The position numbers and the translations under genes are program-made. Below are positions 21,074 to 30,522 of a stretch of 64,000 nucleotides of DNA, one piece after another; positions within the stretch are counted from its first letter, which is position 1; each line of letters starts with the position of its first letter. Origin of the DNA: Aquimarina sediminis (GTDB taxonomy: Bacteria; Bacteroidota; Bacteroidia; Flavobacteriales; Flavobacteriaceae); NCBI RefSeq assembly GCF_002895435.1, contig NZ_POYJ01000009.1:176076-240075 (forward strand), read 5' to 3'. The notes below the pieces were generated by a model that was given only the letters and a program-made list of their open reading frames with translations, had not been told where the DNA came from and did no database searches.

Positions 21074-21312
21074 CTTCTAAAAGTTTTGCTGGAGTCCAAA
21101 AATCATTTTAAAACAATAACACCTATTTTTCTTTTTTCAAAGCAGATAATATCATCACAAATAATAGCGTTATAATGTACATCAATAAAAAAAATAATGC
21201 TATTTTAGTCAATAACACAAAAAAAACAGCGTTCTTAGATCTTAAAATCAGTTTTAAGATTGATAATTACATTAACCTAAAAAAACTTAAAAACTAGTCA
21301 TAAAATAAACCT

Positions 21313-22041
21313 ATGGAGTTTAAACCCCTAGATCCCAAAGGAAAATTATACCTAATCCCAACTCGATTAGGAGATGATGTCCCCTTAGAAGTACTTCCAA
21401 TATCAATCAAAAAGGTATTAGAGCAAGTGAACCATTATATTGTAGAAAATGAAAAACCTGCAAGAAGATTTATAAAAAAGGTTAGCCCAAGCAAATCACA
21501 ACGCTCCATCATCTTAAACACCGTTAATAAATACACTGACCCTTCTGAGATACCTGACTACCTAACACCTTGTCTAAATGGAGAATCTATAGGTTTACTA
21601 TCAGATGCAGGATGCCCAGGAATTGCTGATCCTGGCGCAGAAGTAGTTAGAATAGCTCATGAAAAAGGAATCCCAGTAACCCCTCTTGTTGGACCTTCAT
21701 CAATATTGCTTGCCATGATGAGTAGCGGAATGAATGGACAAAATTTCACCTTTAACGGCTATCTCCCTATTGACAAAAATGAAAGAAAATCCACCATTAA
21801 ACGTTTAGAAAAAACATCTCTAGAAAAAAATCAATCTCAGATTTTTATCGAAACCCCATACAGGAACGACAAAATGTTCGAAGACCTCAAATCAATATTA
21901 AACACGAATACAAGATTATGTATCGCATGTGATATCACATTAACTACCGAATTCATTGTCACTAAGACTATCGAAGAATGGAAAAAAGCAGAAATAGACC
22001 TACACAAAAGACCTACAATCTACATTATCCAAAGAGACTAA
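21313..22041 (+). CDS. SAM-dependent methyltransferase, RsmI-like (tetrapyrrole methylase fold)
   Basis: 242 residues with the tetrapyrrole methylase motifs GLLSDAGCPGIADPGAEVV and PLVGPSSILLAMMSSGMNG, and the substrate-side FTFNGYLP. These match the family that includes RsmI (2'-O-methylation of C1402 in 16S rRNA). The N-terminus (PKGKLYLIPTRLGDD) is that of the Bacteroidetes subgroup, which is shorter than RsmI, so the substrate could differ. A 9-bp-stem hairpin (21239-21260) lies about 50 bp upstream. Confidence 0.85.
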   Translation: MEFKPLDPKGKLYLIPTRLGDDVPLEVLPISIKKVLEQVNHYIVENEKPARRFIKKVSPSKSQRSIILNTVNKYTDPSEIPDYLTPCLNGESIGLLSDAGCPGIADPGAEVVRIAHEKGIPVTPLVGPSSILLAMMSSGMNGQNFTFNGYLPIDKNERKSTIKRLEKTSLEKNQSQIFIETPYRNDKMFEDLKSILNTNTRLCIACDITLTTEFIVTKTIEEWKKAEIDLHKRPTIYIIQRD

Positions 22042-22052
22042 CGTAATAAATT

Positions 22053-22700
22053 TTACAACAAAACTACTTTAGCCTTTCTGTCAGGAACCACAAAAGAAGT
22101 ATCATAGCCACCAAATCGCTTCATGTAATATCTAATCGTAGTACCAAAAGCATCAGAAAACCCTTCTACACCTCCGCTGCGCAAATATTTTTTTACCGCA
22201 CCCGGACCAGACAAGTGAGCAGCAGCAAGAATACCAGACTCCGTCACTACCACTCCATTTATTCTTTTTCCTTCAGACCATTTAATATCCCTACGTAAAA
22301 TCCATTTATTTCTAGATAAGTTCGCGTAAAACGCTTTTTCCTGAAGTTTAGGATTATTAAGAAAATCATTCTTACTAATATTCCTAACACCTAACAAATC
22401 TAATGTTCCTTTACCAAATTGATATTTTCCCAAATAACCAAATTGATTAACAACACCATAATCACCTCGAGATTCTTTAAAAGCAACTGCCTCCTTGAAC
22501 CCTACATAAGATTTTCCTAGCTCTGGAGAAACAAATGTACCTCCATCCTCTATTTCATTAAAATTAGGTGCTACATAATACAGATCTAATCCAGCCGTGC
22601 TATAAGAAGCAAGATCTATACTTTTTTTTGTTGTAAAACTCACTAGGAGCACGCCCCCAATTGTAAGTAATATAGATAATCCTATTATCCTCTTTATCAT
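22053..22700 (-). CDS. Exported lysozyme-like (transglycosylase-type) protein
   Basis: 215 residues from the ATG at 22700; a GTG 42 bp upstream (22742) gives a longer frame, but the ATG starts directly at a basic signal/anchor MIKRIIGLSILLTIGGVLLV and is preferred. The domain has EAVAFKESRGDYGVVNQFG with a likely catalytic Glu, then GKYQFG and a helical lysozyme-like core ending SGPGAVKKYLRSGG. Likely cleaves peptidoglycan in the periplasm. It has its own promoter and lies downstream of mltG. Confidence 0.75.
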   Translation of the reverse strand: MIKRIIGLSILLTIGGVLLVSFTTKKSIDLASYSTAGLDLYYVAPNFNEIEDGGTFVSPELGKSYVGFKEAVAFKESRGDYGVVNQFGYLGKYQFGKGTLDLLGVRNISKNDFLNNPKLQEKAFYANLSRNKWILRRDIKWSEGKRINGVVVTESGILAAAHLSGPGAVKKYLRSGGVEGFSDAFGTTIRYYMKRFGGYDTSFVVPDRKAKVVLL

Positions 22701-22761
22701 ATAAAAAATTTCTAAGTAGTCATCAAAAAAGATGTCCCCCACTACTTAAATTTTTGCGGTG

Positions 22762-22788
22762 CAAATATACGTCTTTTTTTTTAACCAA
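22762..22788 (-). promoter_or_regulatory. Promoter of the lysozyme-like gene
   Basis: Minus-strand -7 box TATATTTG (22762-22769), with TTG (22786-22788) 16 bp further upstream. The spacing is slightly shorter than the Bacteroidetes norm. It supports transcription independent of mltG. The start at 22700 would leave a leader of about 55 nt. Confidence 0.5.
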
Positions 22789-23011
22789 AAAGACTTAAGT
22801 GTTAAAATAATTATAACACTGCTTTACAGCAATTTACACAGATTAAAGAGGGTAAAAACAGTTAAAATTCGCTAAAAAAGTCAACTTAAAGACACTTAAA
22901 CGTCAAACTAAGCATCTTTGTCGATCAAAAATGAAAAGAAAAACTAGTAGATAATTAACACAAGAATACACCTTTTTGTTAATAAGTTCATATTATTTTG
23001 CACAAATAAAG
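22789..23011. other. Intergenic region between mltG and the lysozyme-like gene
   Basis: The gap between the two genes is about 350 bp from 22701 to 23052. Apart from the promoter (22762-22788) and the hairpin (23012-23046), I see only AT-rich sequence without a convincing frame or RNA. Confidence 0.4.
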
Positions 23012-23046
23012 AATAAAAGCTTCTTTTTTTCCTACAAAAAAAGAAG
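23012..23046 (-). terminator. Hairpin downstream of mltG
   Basis: CTTCTTTTTTT (23020-23030) pairs perfectly with AAAAAAAGAAG (23036-23046) across a 5-nt loop, 7 bp after the mltG stop on the minus strand. The short T-run that follows on that strand makes it a plausible terminator. Confidence 0.5.
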
Positions 23047-23052
23047 TCGAGA

Positions 23053-24096
23053 TTATCGTTTTACGCCTTGTTTATTAATCCAGTCTATATACTGTTTTTT
23101 ATTACGATTATGCTGATTTAGTGTTTTAGCGAATTTGTGATATCCGAAATTCTCAACATTAGCTACAAAAAAATAATATTCATGCCTTTCATAATTAAGA
23201 ACAGCATCTATCGAAGAAATATCCGGCATTGCTATTGGGCCAGGAGGAAGTGTAGCATATTTATAAGTATTATATGGGCTATCAAGTTCTAAATCTTTAT
23301 ACAAAACTCGTTTTATTACTATATCCCAATCATTACGATGTTTTTTAAGCGCATATATAACAGTAGGATCCGCTCCTAGCTTCCAATTATTATTGTATCT
23401 GTTCATATACACTCCTGCAACTCTGGGTCGCTCATCAACTTTTGCGGTTTCTTTTTGTACAATAGACGCTATAGTAGTAACCTGATTCTGAGTCAAACCA
23501 ATTTTTTTTGCCTTTTTAATGCGCGAATCATTCCAAAACCTATTATACTCCTTCAACATTCTTTCTCTAAATTGTTTTGCAGATGTATTCCAAAAAAACT
23601 CATATTTGTTTGGAATGTACATTGCCAAAGCAGTTTCAATCGTAAAACCATTTGTTTTCAAAAATGACTCATCACGAAACTCTTCTAATAAGGAAAGACT
23701 ATCTGCTTCGATCTGTGTAGCAATTCTACCTGCTAGATTTTCTAACCTTTCTTGATTATTAAAACTAATCTGGATAGGCGAATTTTTACTACGCAAGACA
23801 TTTACAATTTCATTATTACTTAAGTCCTTAGACAAAATATATCGCCCTGATTTGATATTATCAATATACCCTTTCTTTCTGGCTACTCTATCAAAACTAT
23901 AAATATCTTTTACCACTGGGCTAACAATTTCGATAAGCTCTGTATAAGTAGCTCCTGAAGGTATATATACCGTAGTCGTCTTTGTTTCAAAACTAGTATT
24001 AGGAGAAAAAACGGCTTGATAAATATAATATGCAAAGAAACCTCCTGCAATCAAACCTAATAATGCTATAGCTAATAGTATTTTTTTAATGTACAT
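23053..24096 (-). CDS. mltG: Endolytic murein transglycosylase MltG
   Basis: Cleaves nascent glycan strands at the inner membrane and so terminates peptidoglycan chains. N-terminal membrane anchor (IKKILLAIALLGLIAGGFFAYYIY, listed here as residues 3-26), a LysM-like segment (VYIPSGATYTELIEIVSPV), then the YceG catalytic region with the Glu in IVQKETAKVDERPRVAGVY and GADPTVIYAL. Length 347 aa is typical. It overlaps the GNAT gene by 11 bp, forming the dapF-GNAT-mltG operon. Confidence 0.95.
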   Translation of the reverse strand: MYIKKILLAIALLGLIAGGFFAYYIYQAVFSPNTSFETKTTTVYIPSGATYTELIEIVSPVVKDIYSFDRVARKKGYIDNIKSGRYILSKDLSNNEIVNVLRSKNSPIQISFNNQERLENLAGRIATQIEADSLSLLEEFRDESFLKTNGFTIETALAMYIPNKYEFFWNTSAKQFRERMLKEYNRFWNDSRIKKAKKIGLTQNQVTTIASIVQKETAKVDERPRVAGVYMNRYNNNWKLGADPTVIYALKKHRNDWDIVIKRVLYKDLELDSPYNTYKYATLPPGPIAMPDISSIDAVLNYERHEYYFFVANVENFGYHKFAKTLNQHNRNKKQYIDWINKQGVKR

Positions 24097-24613
24097 ATAT
24101 TAATTGATATAAAAATTCGTCTTTATAAGTATCCTTCACCAGATTCCACTCTTTCTTTACTCCCACCTTGCTAAACCCCTTGTTTTCAAATAATTTAATA
24201 CTTGTTATATTATCTTCAGAGATATTCGCATATAATTGGTGCAAATGGAGATGTGTAAAACTGTAATTAGTAATAAGCTCCAGAGCTTCTGCCCCGTACC
24301 CCTTTCCTCTATTCTCTTGTTCTGCTACCAAAATCCCTACTCCAGCTCTATTATGATTAGGGTCAAAATCAAACAAATCTATCAACCCCAAGGCAGCATG
24401 GTCATTAGAACATATAACCATTCTTAACTGTTTCACTTCATAAATATCTCTGTGAGCTTGTTCCAGATATTGTTTAATTAAAAATCTTGAATACGGGGTT
24501 TGAGTAGAGCTCATTTCCCAAATTTGCTCGTCATTTTCTACAATATAAATAAAATCAAGATCTTCTGGCTCAAGGGCACGTAAGTAAATATTTTCTCCTT
24601 TTAGTGTAACCAT
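24086..24613 (-). CDS. GNAT family N-acetyltransferase (RimJ/RimL-like)
   Basis: 175 residues of the RimJ/RimL-type acetyltransferase group: LRALEPEDLDFIYIVEND near the start, the acetyl-CoA loop EQENRGKGYGAEAL, and the closing IKLFENKGFSKVGVKKEW. Overlaps dapF by 13 bp and mltG by 11 bp, so the three are clearly co-translated. This arrangement suggests a role connected to cell-wall or amino-acid metabolism, but the substrate is unknown. Confidence 0.88.
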   Translation of the reverse strand: MVTLKGENIYLRALEPEDLDFIYIVENDEQIWEMSSTQTPYSRFLIKQYLEQAHRDIYEVKQLRMVICSNDHAALGLIDLFDFDPNHNRAGVGILVAEQENRGKGYGAEALELITNYSFTHLHLHQLYANISEDNITSIKLFENKGFSKVGVKKEWNLVKDTYKDEFLYQLIYVH

Positions 24614-25392
24614 GTATACTCCCCTTTAAAGACCTGTTCTGCCGGGCCTATTAAAAAAATATTTTCATATCCTTTTTCCCCTTCCTCAAAAGTAACCTTT
24701 AACTCTCCACCCAAAGTATCAATATTAATTACATTTTTATCTGTTAGTTTTGTGGCATGCATTGAGAGTGCAACAGCCGTAACTCCAGTTCCACAGGATA
24801 ATGTCTCATCTTCTACACCTCTTTCATAAGTACGTACAGCAAATACATCCTCATTCTTATGTTCAACAAAATTAACATTACTTCCCTCCTCAAAATAGGG
24901 GGCGTCATTTCTGATTTTTCTACCGATATTTTCAACATCATAATCATCAAGTCCCTCTACCAGAGCAACATGATGAGGAGAACCTGTATCAAGAAAAAGG
25001 TGGGTGTCATATTTTTCTATTTCTGAAACATCTTGCATTTGCAAATGCACTAGACCATTTTTGATCTCCGCCTGATGTTTTCCATCAATCGCGGTAAAAG
25101 TTGCTTTATTATCAATAACACCTAAAAAGGCAGCAAAAGCGACCAAACATCTCCCCCCATTACCACACATTGAACTTTCATTACCATCGGCATTAAAATA
25201 CACCATAGTAAAATCATCTCCTTCATTTTCAGGAAGTTCTAAAAGCATTAAACCATCTGCTCCAATTCCAAATCTTCTGTCACAAAGCTTGGTAAATAAT
25301 TTGGTATTATTTTTGGAGAGTATAGACTCTCTATTATCAATGATTACAAAATCATTCCCGGTGCCTTGGTATTTATAAAAAGTAAGGGTCAT
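24601..25392 (-). CDS. dapF: Diaminopimelate epimerase
   Basis: Converts LL- to meso-diaminopimelate, the cell-wall and lysine precursor. The two active-site Cys are in NADGNESSMCGNGGRC and ETLSCGTGVTAVA, and the N-terminal FYKYQGTGNDFVIID is diagnostic. Length 263 aa is normal. It heads the dapF-GNAT-mltG operon. Minus-strand TACCTTTG at 25413-25420 could be its -7 box, but no good -33 element accompanies it. Confidence 0.97.
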   Translation of the reverse strand: MTLTFYKYQGTGNDFVIIDNRESILSKNNTKLFTKLCDRRFGIGADGLMLLELPENEGDDFTMVYFNADGNESSMCGNGGRCLVAFAAFLGVIDNKATFTAIDGKHQAEIKNGLVHLQMQDVSEIEKYDTHLFLDTGSPHHVALVEGLDDYDVENIGRKIRNDAPYFEEGSNVNFVEHKNEDVFAVRTYERGVEDETLSCGTGVTAVALSMHATKLTDKNVINIDTLGGELKVTFEEGEKGYENIFLIGPAEQVFKGEYTWLH

Positions 25393-25509
25393 TATTCTTT
25401 CAATTATACCGACAAAGGTACAAAGAATGTAAACATAAAACCGTTGTTAATTGTGAGTTAAATAACATAAAAAAAGTATACTATAATTGTAATTTTAAAA
25501 GTTAATGAC

Positions 25510-25522
25510 AGTCTATTAGACT
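25510..25522. promoter_or_regulatory. Perfect 13-bp palindrome upstream of the HtrA gene
   Basis: AGTCTA-T-TAGACT, a dyad with a 1-bp centre, located 36 bp before the htrA ATG. It could be a regulator binding site for this stress protease. A match of this length can also occur by chance in AT-rich sequence. Confidence 0.3.
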
Positions 25523-25557
25523 AGTATTAGTTAAATCAAACAAAAAAAGAGAAGAAA

Positions 25558-26973
25558 ATGAAAAGATTTTTGAGCTTAATGGTCGTAGCTATTCTGGCTG
25601 GAGTATTTACTCTAGGAGCATATAAAATGTTTTTAGAGCCTGAAGCCATAGTGGTTCACGAAACTGAAACCAAACCGAACCTAGTTCCTACAAATTATAC
25701 ACTTACCAACTCCAATACAAATGCATCTAACGCAGGTATTGATTTTACAGTAGCAGCAGAAAAAACAGTAAATGCTGTAGTACATGTTAAGCAATACGGA
25801 GTTTCGCGTACACCTAGAAATTTAATGGAGTTTTTTAGAAATGGAGGAACTCAGGAAAGAAGAATTCAAGGTGCAGGATCTGGAGTAATTATTACTGAGG
25901 ACGGTTATATTGTAACAAACAACCACGTTATTGAAGGTGCAACCGACTTAGAAATAACACTAAACAACAACAAATCTTATAAAGCAGAGGTAGTTGGCAC
26001 CGCACCACAATCCGACATTGCATTAATCAAAATTGATGCGGATGAAAAGTTATCTTATATTCCTTTTGGAGATTCTAATTCTGCAAAAATTGGAGAATGG
26101 GTATTGGCAGTAGGTAATCCCTTTAATCTAACATCTACAGTTACCGCAGGAATTATTAGTGCCAAATCAAGAGATTTAAATGAATTAGATAATAAAATTC
26201 AATCTTTTATACAGACTGATGCTGCAATTAACCCAGGAAACAGTGGAGGTGCATTGGTAAATGTAAGAGGTGAATTGATAGGTATTAATACTGCTATAAC
26301 TTCTCAAACAGGAAGCTATGTTGGGTATGCCTTTGCAGTTCCTTCTAATAATGCAAAAAAGATAATAGATGACATTATCGAATTTGGAGGTGTACAACGA
26401 GGAATTATTGGCATACAAGGAGGAACTATAAACCCAAAAGTGATGGAACAATATGACATTTCTGTTTCTCAAGGTGTTTTTGTAGCCGCTGTAACAGAAA
26501 ATAGTGGAGCCAAAAAAGCTGGGATTTTAGAAGGAGATGTTATAAAAGAAATAGACGGTCTACCAATAAGAAAATTTTCAGATCTTACTGGTTATGTAAA
26601 TAGTAAAAGACCAAAAGATATTATTAATGTCAAAATCTTAAGAAAGAAAAAAGAATTAACACTTCCTGTCACGTTGACCAAATATGAAATTCAGAAGTAT
26701 AACATTGATGATGTAGGAGTAGAAGTTATGAACCCCAAAAAAGGTTACTTAAAGAATTTTAAACTTGATCATGGGGTGGTTATTAGTAAGGCATTAAGTT
26801 CCAGAATGAAAAGATATAATCTTGAAGGTCTTATTATAAGTGAAATAGATGGTAAAAAAGTAAAAGACGTTCTTGATGTAAAAAACATCATTGAAAGCAA
26901 ATATAAAGACGAGGATATTACTATTAGTTTAGTAGACAGAAATGGTCAGAAAAGAGAATTTGTTTTTCAATAG
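25558..26973 (+). CDS. htrA: HtrA/Deg family serine endoprotease
   Basis: Periplasmic trypsin-like protease for quality control of unfolded envelope proteins. N-terminal signal-anchor (residues 3-22), catalytic triad His123 (NNHVIEG), Asp153 (SDIALIKID) and Ser229 (NPGNSGGAL), followed by two PDZ domains: the first around GVFVAAVTENSGAKKAGILEGD-like residues 300-380 and a second divergent one at the C-terminus. Length 471 aa fits DegP/DegQ. A strong terminator follows at 27003-27038. Confidence 0.96.
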   Translation: MKRFLSLMVVAILAGVFTLGAYKMFLEPEAIVVHETETKPNLVPTNYTLTNSNTNASNAGIDFTVAAEKTVNAVVHVKQYGVSRTPRNLMEFFRNGGTQERRIQGAGSGVIITEDGYIVTNNHVIEGATDLEITLNNNKSYKAEVVGTAPQSDIALIKIDADEKLSYIPFGDSNSAKIGEWVLAVGNPFNLTSTVTAGIISAKSRDLNELDNKIQSFIQTDAAINPGNSGGALVNVRGELIGINTAITSQTGSYVGYAFAVPSNNAKKIIDDIIEFGGVQRGIIGIQGGTINPKVMEQYDISVSQGVFVAAVTENSGAKKAGILEGDVIKEIDGLPIRKFSDLTGYVNSKRPKDIINVKILRKKKELTLPVTLTKYEIQKYNIDDVGVEVMNPKKGYLKNFKLDHGVVISKALSSRMKRYNLEGLIISEIDGKKVKDVLDVKNIIESKYKDEDITISLVDRNGQKREFVFQ

Positions 26974-27002
26974 TCATTAAAAAATATAGGCACAACACCA
27001 TT

Positions 27003-27038
27003 ATCCCATTACATTATAAAAGTAATGGGATTTTTTTT
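27003..27038 (+). terminator. Terminator of htrA
   Basis: ATCCCATTAC pairs with GTAATGGGAT over a 9-nt loop, followed directly by a run of eight T. Located 30 bp after the htrA stop, a typical rho-independent terminator. Confidence 0.85.
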
Positions 27039-27071
27039 CACAAAAGGTTTCACGAAAACGTTTGAAATATA

Positions 27072-27079
27072 TATTTTTG
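27072..27079 (+). promoter_or_regulatory. -7 promoter element of gap
   Basis: TATTTTTG matches TAnnTTTG, 34 bp before the GAPDH ATG. No convincing -33 TTG is seen at the right spacing. Confidence 0.45.
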
Positions 27080-27113
27080 CACGAAATTTCAAGACTTTTA
27101 AACACAACACACT

Positions 27114-28562
27114 ATGAGCTCTAACGAAGTTTATGAGAAAGAATTAGCCTTTCAGGCAGACAGACGTCGTGCAACAGTAGCATTTATAAAGACTGTAAGC
27201 GATCTATGGTATGATAATTCTATCGAATTAGTACTTTTCCGTAATCAGTTAATTGATAAAAATGTAAGTGAGATTATCAATCTACATGAGTACGCAGGTG
27301 AATTTGTACAAAAACCAATTTCAATTTTTGATTCTGTAGAAATTGCACAGGCAATTAAACTAATGAATTTGCCGCCATCAAAATTAGATATCGGTAAACT
27401 CACCTATGAGTATCACTTAGCAAGTGACGAGTACAGTTCTATCAATGGTTTTGTGCAAGACAAACTAAAAGACGCCAAGAAGTTTAAACCTATTTCTCCA
27501 AAGAATGTGGTACTTTATGGTTTTGGACGAATTGGACGTTTGGTAGCCAGAGAATTAATGACCATTACTGGAAAAGGAAGTCAATTAAGGCTTAGAGCAA
27601 TTGTTACTCGTGGAGCTATAACGCAAGATGTATTAGAAAAAAGAGCCTCGTTACTACGTAGTGATTCTGTACATGGAGATTTTGCTGGCACAGTAGAAAC
27701 AGACTTAGAAAACAGTTCACTTATTATAAATGGAACCACCGTTAAAATCATTAGCGCTAATAACCCAGAAGATATAGATTATATATCTTATGGCATCCAA
27801 GATGCATTACTTATAGATAATACTGGGGCTTTTAGAGACAAAGAAGCATTAAGCAGACATTTGGCTGCCAAAGGAATAGACAAAGTATTACTTACAGCAC
27901 CAGGAAAAGGCATTCCTAATATCGTACATGGTGTTAACCATAAAGAACATGACCCTGATAAGGTAAATATTTTTTCTGCTGCTTCATGTACCACCAACGC
28001 TATTACTCCTATCTTACAAGCTGTAGATGAAAGTTTTGGTGTAGTTGATGGTCATCTTGAGACTATACATGCATATACCAATGATCAAAACTTGGTAGAC
28101 AACATGCACAAAAAATACAGAAGAGGTCGTGCTGCAGCTCTAAATATGGTAATTACAGAAACTGGAGCAGGAAAAGCTGTTTCTAAAGCTTTACCAAGTT
28201 TTGAAGGAAAATTAACCTCAAATGCAATTCGAGTTCCTGTACCAAATGGATCTCTGGCAATTCTAAACCTTAACTTAGAAAAGAAAACTTCTAAAGAAAG
28301 TATGAACGCCATACTTAAAAAATATGCACTTGAAGGAAACCTTGTAGAACAAATCAAATATTCATTAGACAATGAATTGGTATCTAGTGATATTGTAGGT
28401 TCTTCTGCCCCTTCTATATATGACAGTAACGCAACAATTGTTGATCCAAAAGGACACAACGCTGTATTGTATGTATGGTATGATAATGAATATGGGTATA
28501 GTCATCAAGTTATAAGGTTATCAAAATATATCGCCAAAGTAAGGCGTTTTACATACTACTAG
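27114..28562 (+). CDS. gap: Glyceraldehyde-3-phosphate dehydrogenase, long form
   Basis: Glycolytic/gluconeogenic oxidation of glyceraldehyde 3-phosphate. The Rossmann motif GFGRIGR is at 136-142 and the catalytic Cys292 in SAASCTTNAITP; the C-terminal YDNEYGYSHQV is typical. Compared with the usual 330-340 aa enzyme it carries about 130 extra N-terminal residues (helical, charged). I recall long GAPDH forms of this kind from Bacteroidetes. It has a -7 box upstream and a strong terminator downstream, so it is probably monocistronic. Confidence 0.95.
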   Translation: MSSNEVYEKELAFQADRRRATVAFIKTVSDLWYDNSIELVLFRNQLIDKNVSEIINLHEYAGEFVQKPISIFDSVEIAQAIKLMNLPPSKLDIGKLTYEYHLASDEYSSINGFVQDKLKDAKKFKPISPKNVVLYGFGRIGRLVARELMTITGKGSQLRLRAIVTRGAITQDVLEKRASLLRSDSVHGDFAGTVETDLENSSLIINGTTVKIISANNPEDIDYISYGIQDALLIDNTGAFRDKEALSRHLAAKGIDKVLLTAPGKGIPNIVHGVNHKEHDPDKVNIFSAASCTTNAITPILQAVDESFGVVDGHLETIHAYTNDQNLVDNMHKKYRRGRAAALNMVITETGAGKAVSKALPSFEGKLTSNAIRVPVPNGSLAILNLNLEKKTSKESMNAILKKYALEGNLVEQIKYSLDNELVSSDIVGSSAPSIYDSNATIVDPKGHNAVLYVWYDNEYGYSHQVIRLSKYIAKVRRFTYY

Positions 28563-28584
28563 TATCCTTACTTTTACAAAAACA

Positions 28585-28617
28585 AAAAAGTCGTTATTTA
28601 TATAATAACGACTTTTT
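28585..28617 (+). terminator. Terminator of gap
   Basis: AAAAAGTCGTTAT pairs with ATAACGACTTTTT around a short AT loop. The A-run before and T-run after make it usable from either strand. Confidence 0.85.
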
Positions 28618-28916
28618 GTTATATTGATATTATGTAAATCAAAAATGGTCTTTTCGAAATTCATTTTACAAACATGTAAAAAATTAATTATCAATCAATT
28701 AACCTTCAATCTGCTTTTACTGAAATTCTTGTAAAAAAAACTTTCAAATTAGCCACAATATCGTACATTTATTACCGTTACAGAAGAAAATAATAACCAA
28801 AAAGAAACGATATACATAATTCCTTATACTATAAAATAACTTAGTTACTCATTAACCACTAACTATCGCGATATCATAAGGATACCGTATCCAACCATTA
28901 AATTAAGAATAATAAC
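28618..28916. other. Intergenic region between gap terminator and coiled-coil protein
   Basis: About 300 bp of AT-rich sequence. No reading frame or RNA gene stands out; it presumably carries the promoter of the next gene. Confidence 0.4.
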
Positions 28917-29537
28917 ATGAAATTATCACAATACCTAATAGCTTTAACCCTAATCATATCCATTTTTGAAACTACATATGCGCAAGAGGATAATGTAACC
29001 GTAACTGAGGCTTTAAGGCAAGAAAAGATCCAGGATCAATTTGATGTGGTGATAAAAAAATCAGGAAAATACCAAGAGTATAAAGTAGTTAAACTTGTTT
29101 GGTTAAACAAACTTAAATCCAATACTATAGACACTCTTAAAACACTAGAATCTAAATTAAATACTACTAATCTAAAGATTGCCGAACAACAACAAACTAT
29201 CTCTGGATTAGAAGAATCACTTGCCAAAACAAATGGCGACCTTTCTACCGTTACTCAAGAGAAAGATAGTATTAACTTTTTAGGAATAGCAGCATTAACC
29301 AAAGGCAGCTATAAAACTATTATGTGGTCTATTATTGGTATTCTTTTAGCTTTGTTTGGCTTTTTTGTATATAAATATAAAAACAGTAACGCAATAACAG
29401 TACAAGCTCGAAAAGCACTAGCAGAAACTGAAGCAGAATTTGAAGAACATAGACGTAGAGCTTTAGAGCGAGAACAAAAAGTAATGCGTAAGCTACAAGA
29501 TGAAATCAACAAACAACGTAAAGCTGGAGCTAAGTAA
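28917..29537 (+). CDS. Exported coiled-coil protein with one central membrane helix
   Basis: 206 residues: signal peptide (1-22, cleavage near TYAQ), a coiled coil at about 68-120 (SNTIDTLKTLESKLNTT then EQQQTISGLEESLAKTNGD), a membrane helix at about 133-153 (TIMWSIIGILLALFGFFVYKY) and a charged C-terminal helix rich in Arg, Glu and Lys. Function unknown. It lies 64 bp before trmD; related proteins next to trmD may be mis-named as a tRNA methyltransferase because of this position, which the sequence does not support. Confidence 0.75.
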   Translation: MKLSQYLIALTLIISIFETTYAQEDNVTVTEALRQEKIQDQFDVVIKKSGKYQEYKVVKLVWLNKLKSNTIDTLKTLESKLNTTNLKIAEQQQTISGLEESLAKTNGDLSTVTQEKDSINFLGIAALTKGSYKTIMWSIIGILLALFGFFVYKYKNSNAITVQARKALAETEAEFEEHRRRALEREQKVMRKLQDEINKQRKAGAK

Positions 29538-29601
29538 GCCAATTTTCTAGATTTTTACTATATTCTTTTGCATCTTTGCACCTACAAAGAATTAACACAA
29601 G

Positions 29602-30279
29602 ATGCGCATAGATATTATTACAGTAGTCCCTGATATTCTAAAAAGTCCTTTTGAAGCCTCTATAATGAAACGGTCTATAGAAAAAGGATTAGTAGAAGTA
29701 CATTTTCACAACCTTAGAGATTACACTGACAACAACTATAAACAGGTTGATGACTATCAATTTGGTGGAGGAGCAGGTATGGTTATGATGATAGAACCTA
29801 TCGATAAATGTATATCTAAACTAAAGTCTGAAAGAGAATATGATGAAGTAATATACATGACTCCAGATGGTGAAACTCTAAACCAAAGCATCACTAATCA
29901 ATTATCATTAAAAGGAAATCTGATTATTCTTTGTGGTCATTATAAAGGAGTAGACCAACGAGTAAGAGATCATTTTATAACCAAAGAGATATCTGTTGGA
30001 GATTACGTATTATCTGGTGGAGAACTTGGGGCGCTAATTCTATGTGATGCAATCATAAGACTTATCCCTGGGGTTTTGGGTAACGAGACTTCTGCCCTAA
30101 CCGATTCTTTTCAAGATAATTTATTAGCACCTCCTATTTATACAAGACCAGCCGAATACAAAGGCTGGAAGGTACCAGAAGTATTAACCTCGGGTAATTT
30201 TCCTAAAATTGAAACTTGGCGAGAAGAACAAGCTTATCAAAGAACAAAAGATCGAAGACCCGATTTGCTAGATGAATAA
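29602..30279 (+). CDS. trmD: tRNA (guanine-N1-)-methyltransferase TrmD
   Basis: Methylates G37 of tRNAs with a G36, preventing +1 frameshifts. SPOUT trefoil-knot enzyme: [12 protein letters not shown] start, [13 protein letters not shown], the knot motif [12 protein letters not shown] (E. coli has GRYEGVDER-like sequence) and [15 protein letters not shown]. 225 aa is the usual length. Downstream neighbour is convergent. Confidence 0.97.
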   Translation: MRIDIITVVPDILKSPFEASIMKRSIEKGLVEVHFHNLRDYTDNNYKQVDDYQFGGGAGMVMMIEPIDKCISKLKSEREYDEVIYMTPDGETLNQSITNQLSLKGNLIILCGHYKGVDQRVRDHFITKEISVGDYVLSGGELGALILCDAIIRLIPGVLGNETSALTDSFQDNLLAPPIYTRPAEYKGWKVPEVLTSGNFPKIETWREEQAYQRTKDRRPDLLDE

Positions 30280-30522
30280 TGTTTTAATTCATACCACTTT
30301 CACCATCTTATCTGAAATAAAGTAGTAATGGTTAAACCAAAATTATAGCAGCTATTAAATAGATTTATACCAAATAGAAAGTCTAAAAATCAGATTCAAA
30401 ACTAAATTACCAACCTAGCCTGTCAAAGATTAATTGTAGTACACAACTTCGACAAGCTTAGTTTGATAAAAAGGTTTGCTTTTTAGATCTTATTCAAACA
30501 ATTAGACAAAACTTATAGCCTA

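Noticed and set aside
28917..29537. tRNA (guanine) methyltransferase annotation for the gene before trmD
   Set aside because: It has a signal peptide, coiled coils and one membrane helix and no methyltransferase motif; the neighbouring gene is the real trmD.
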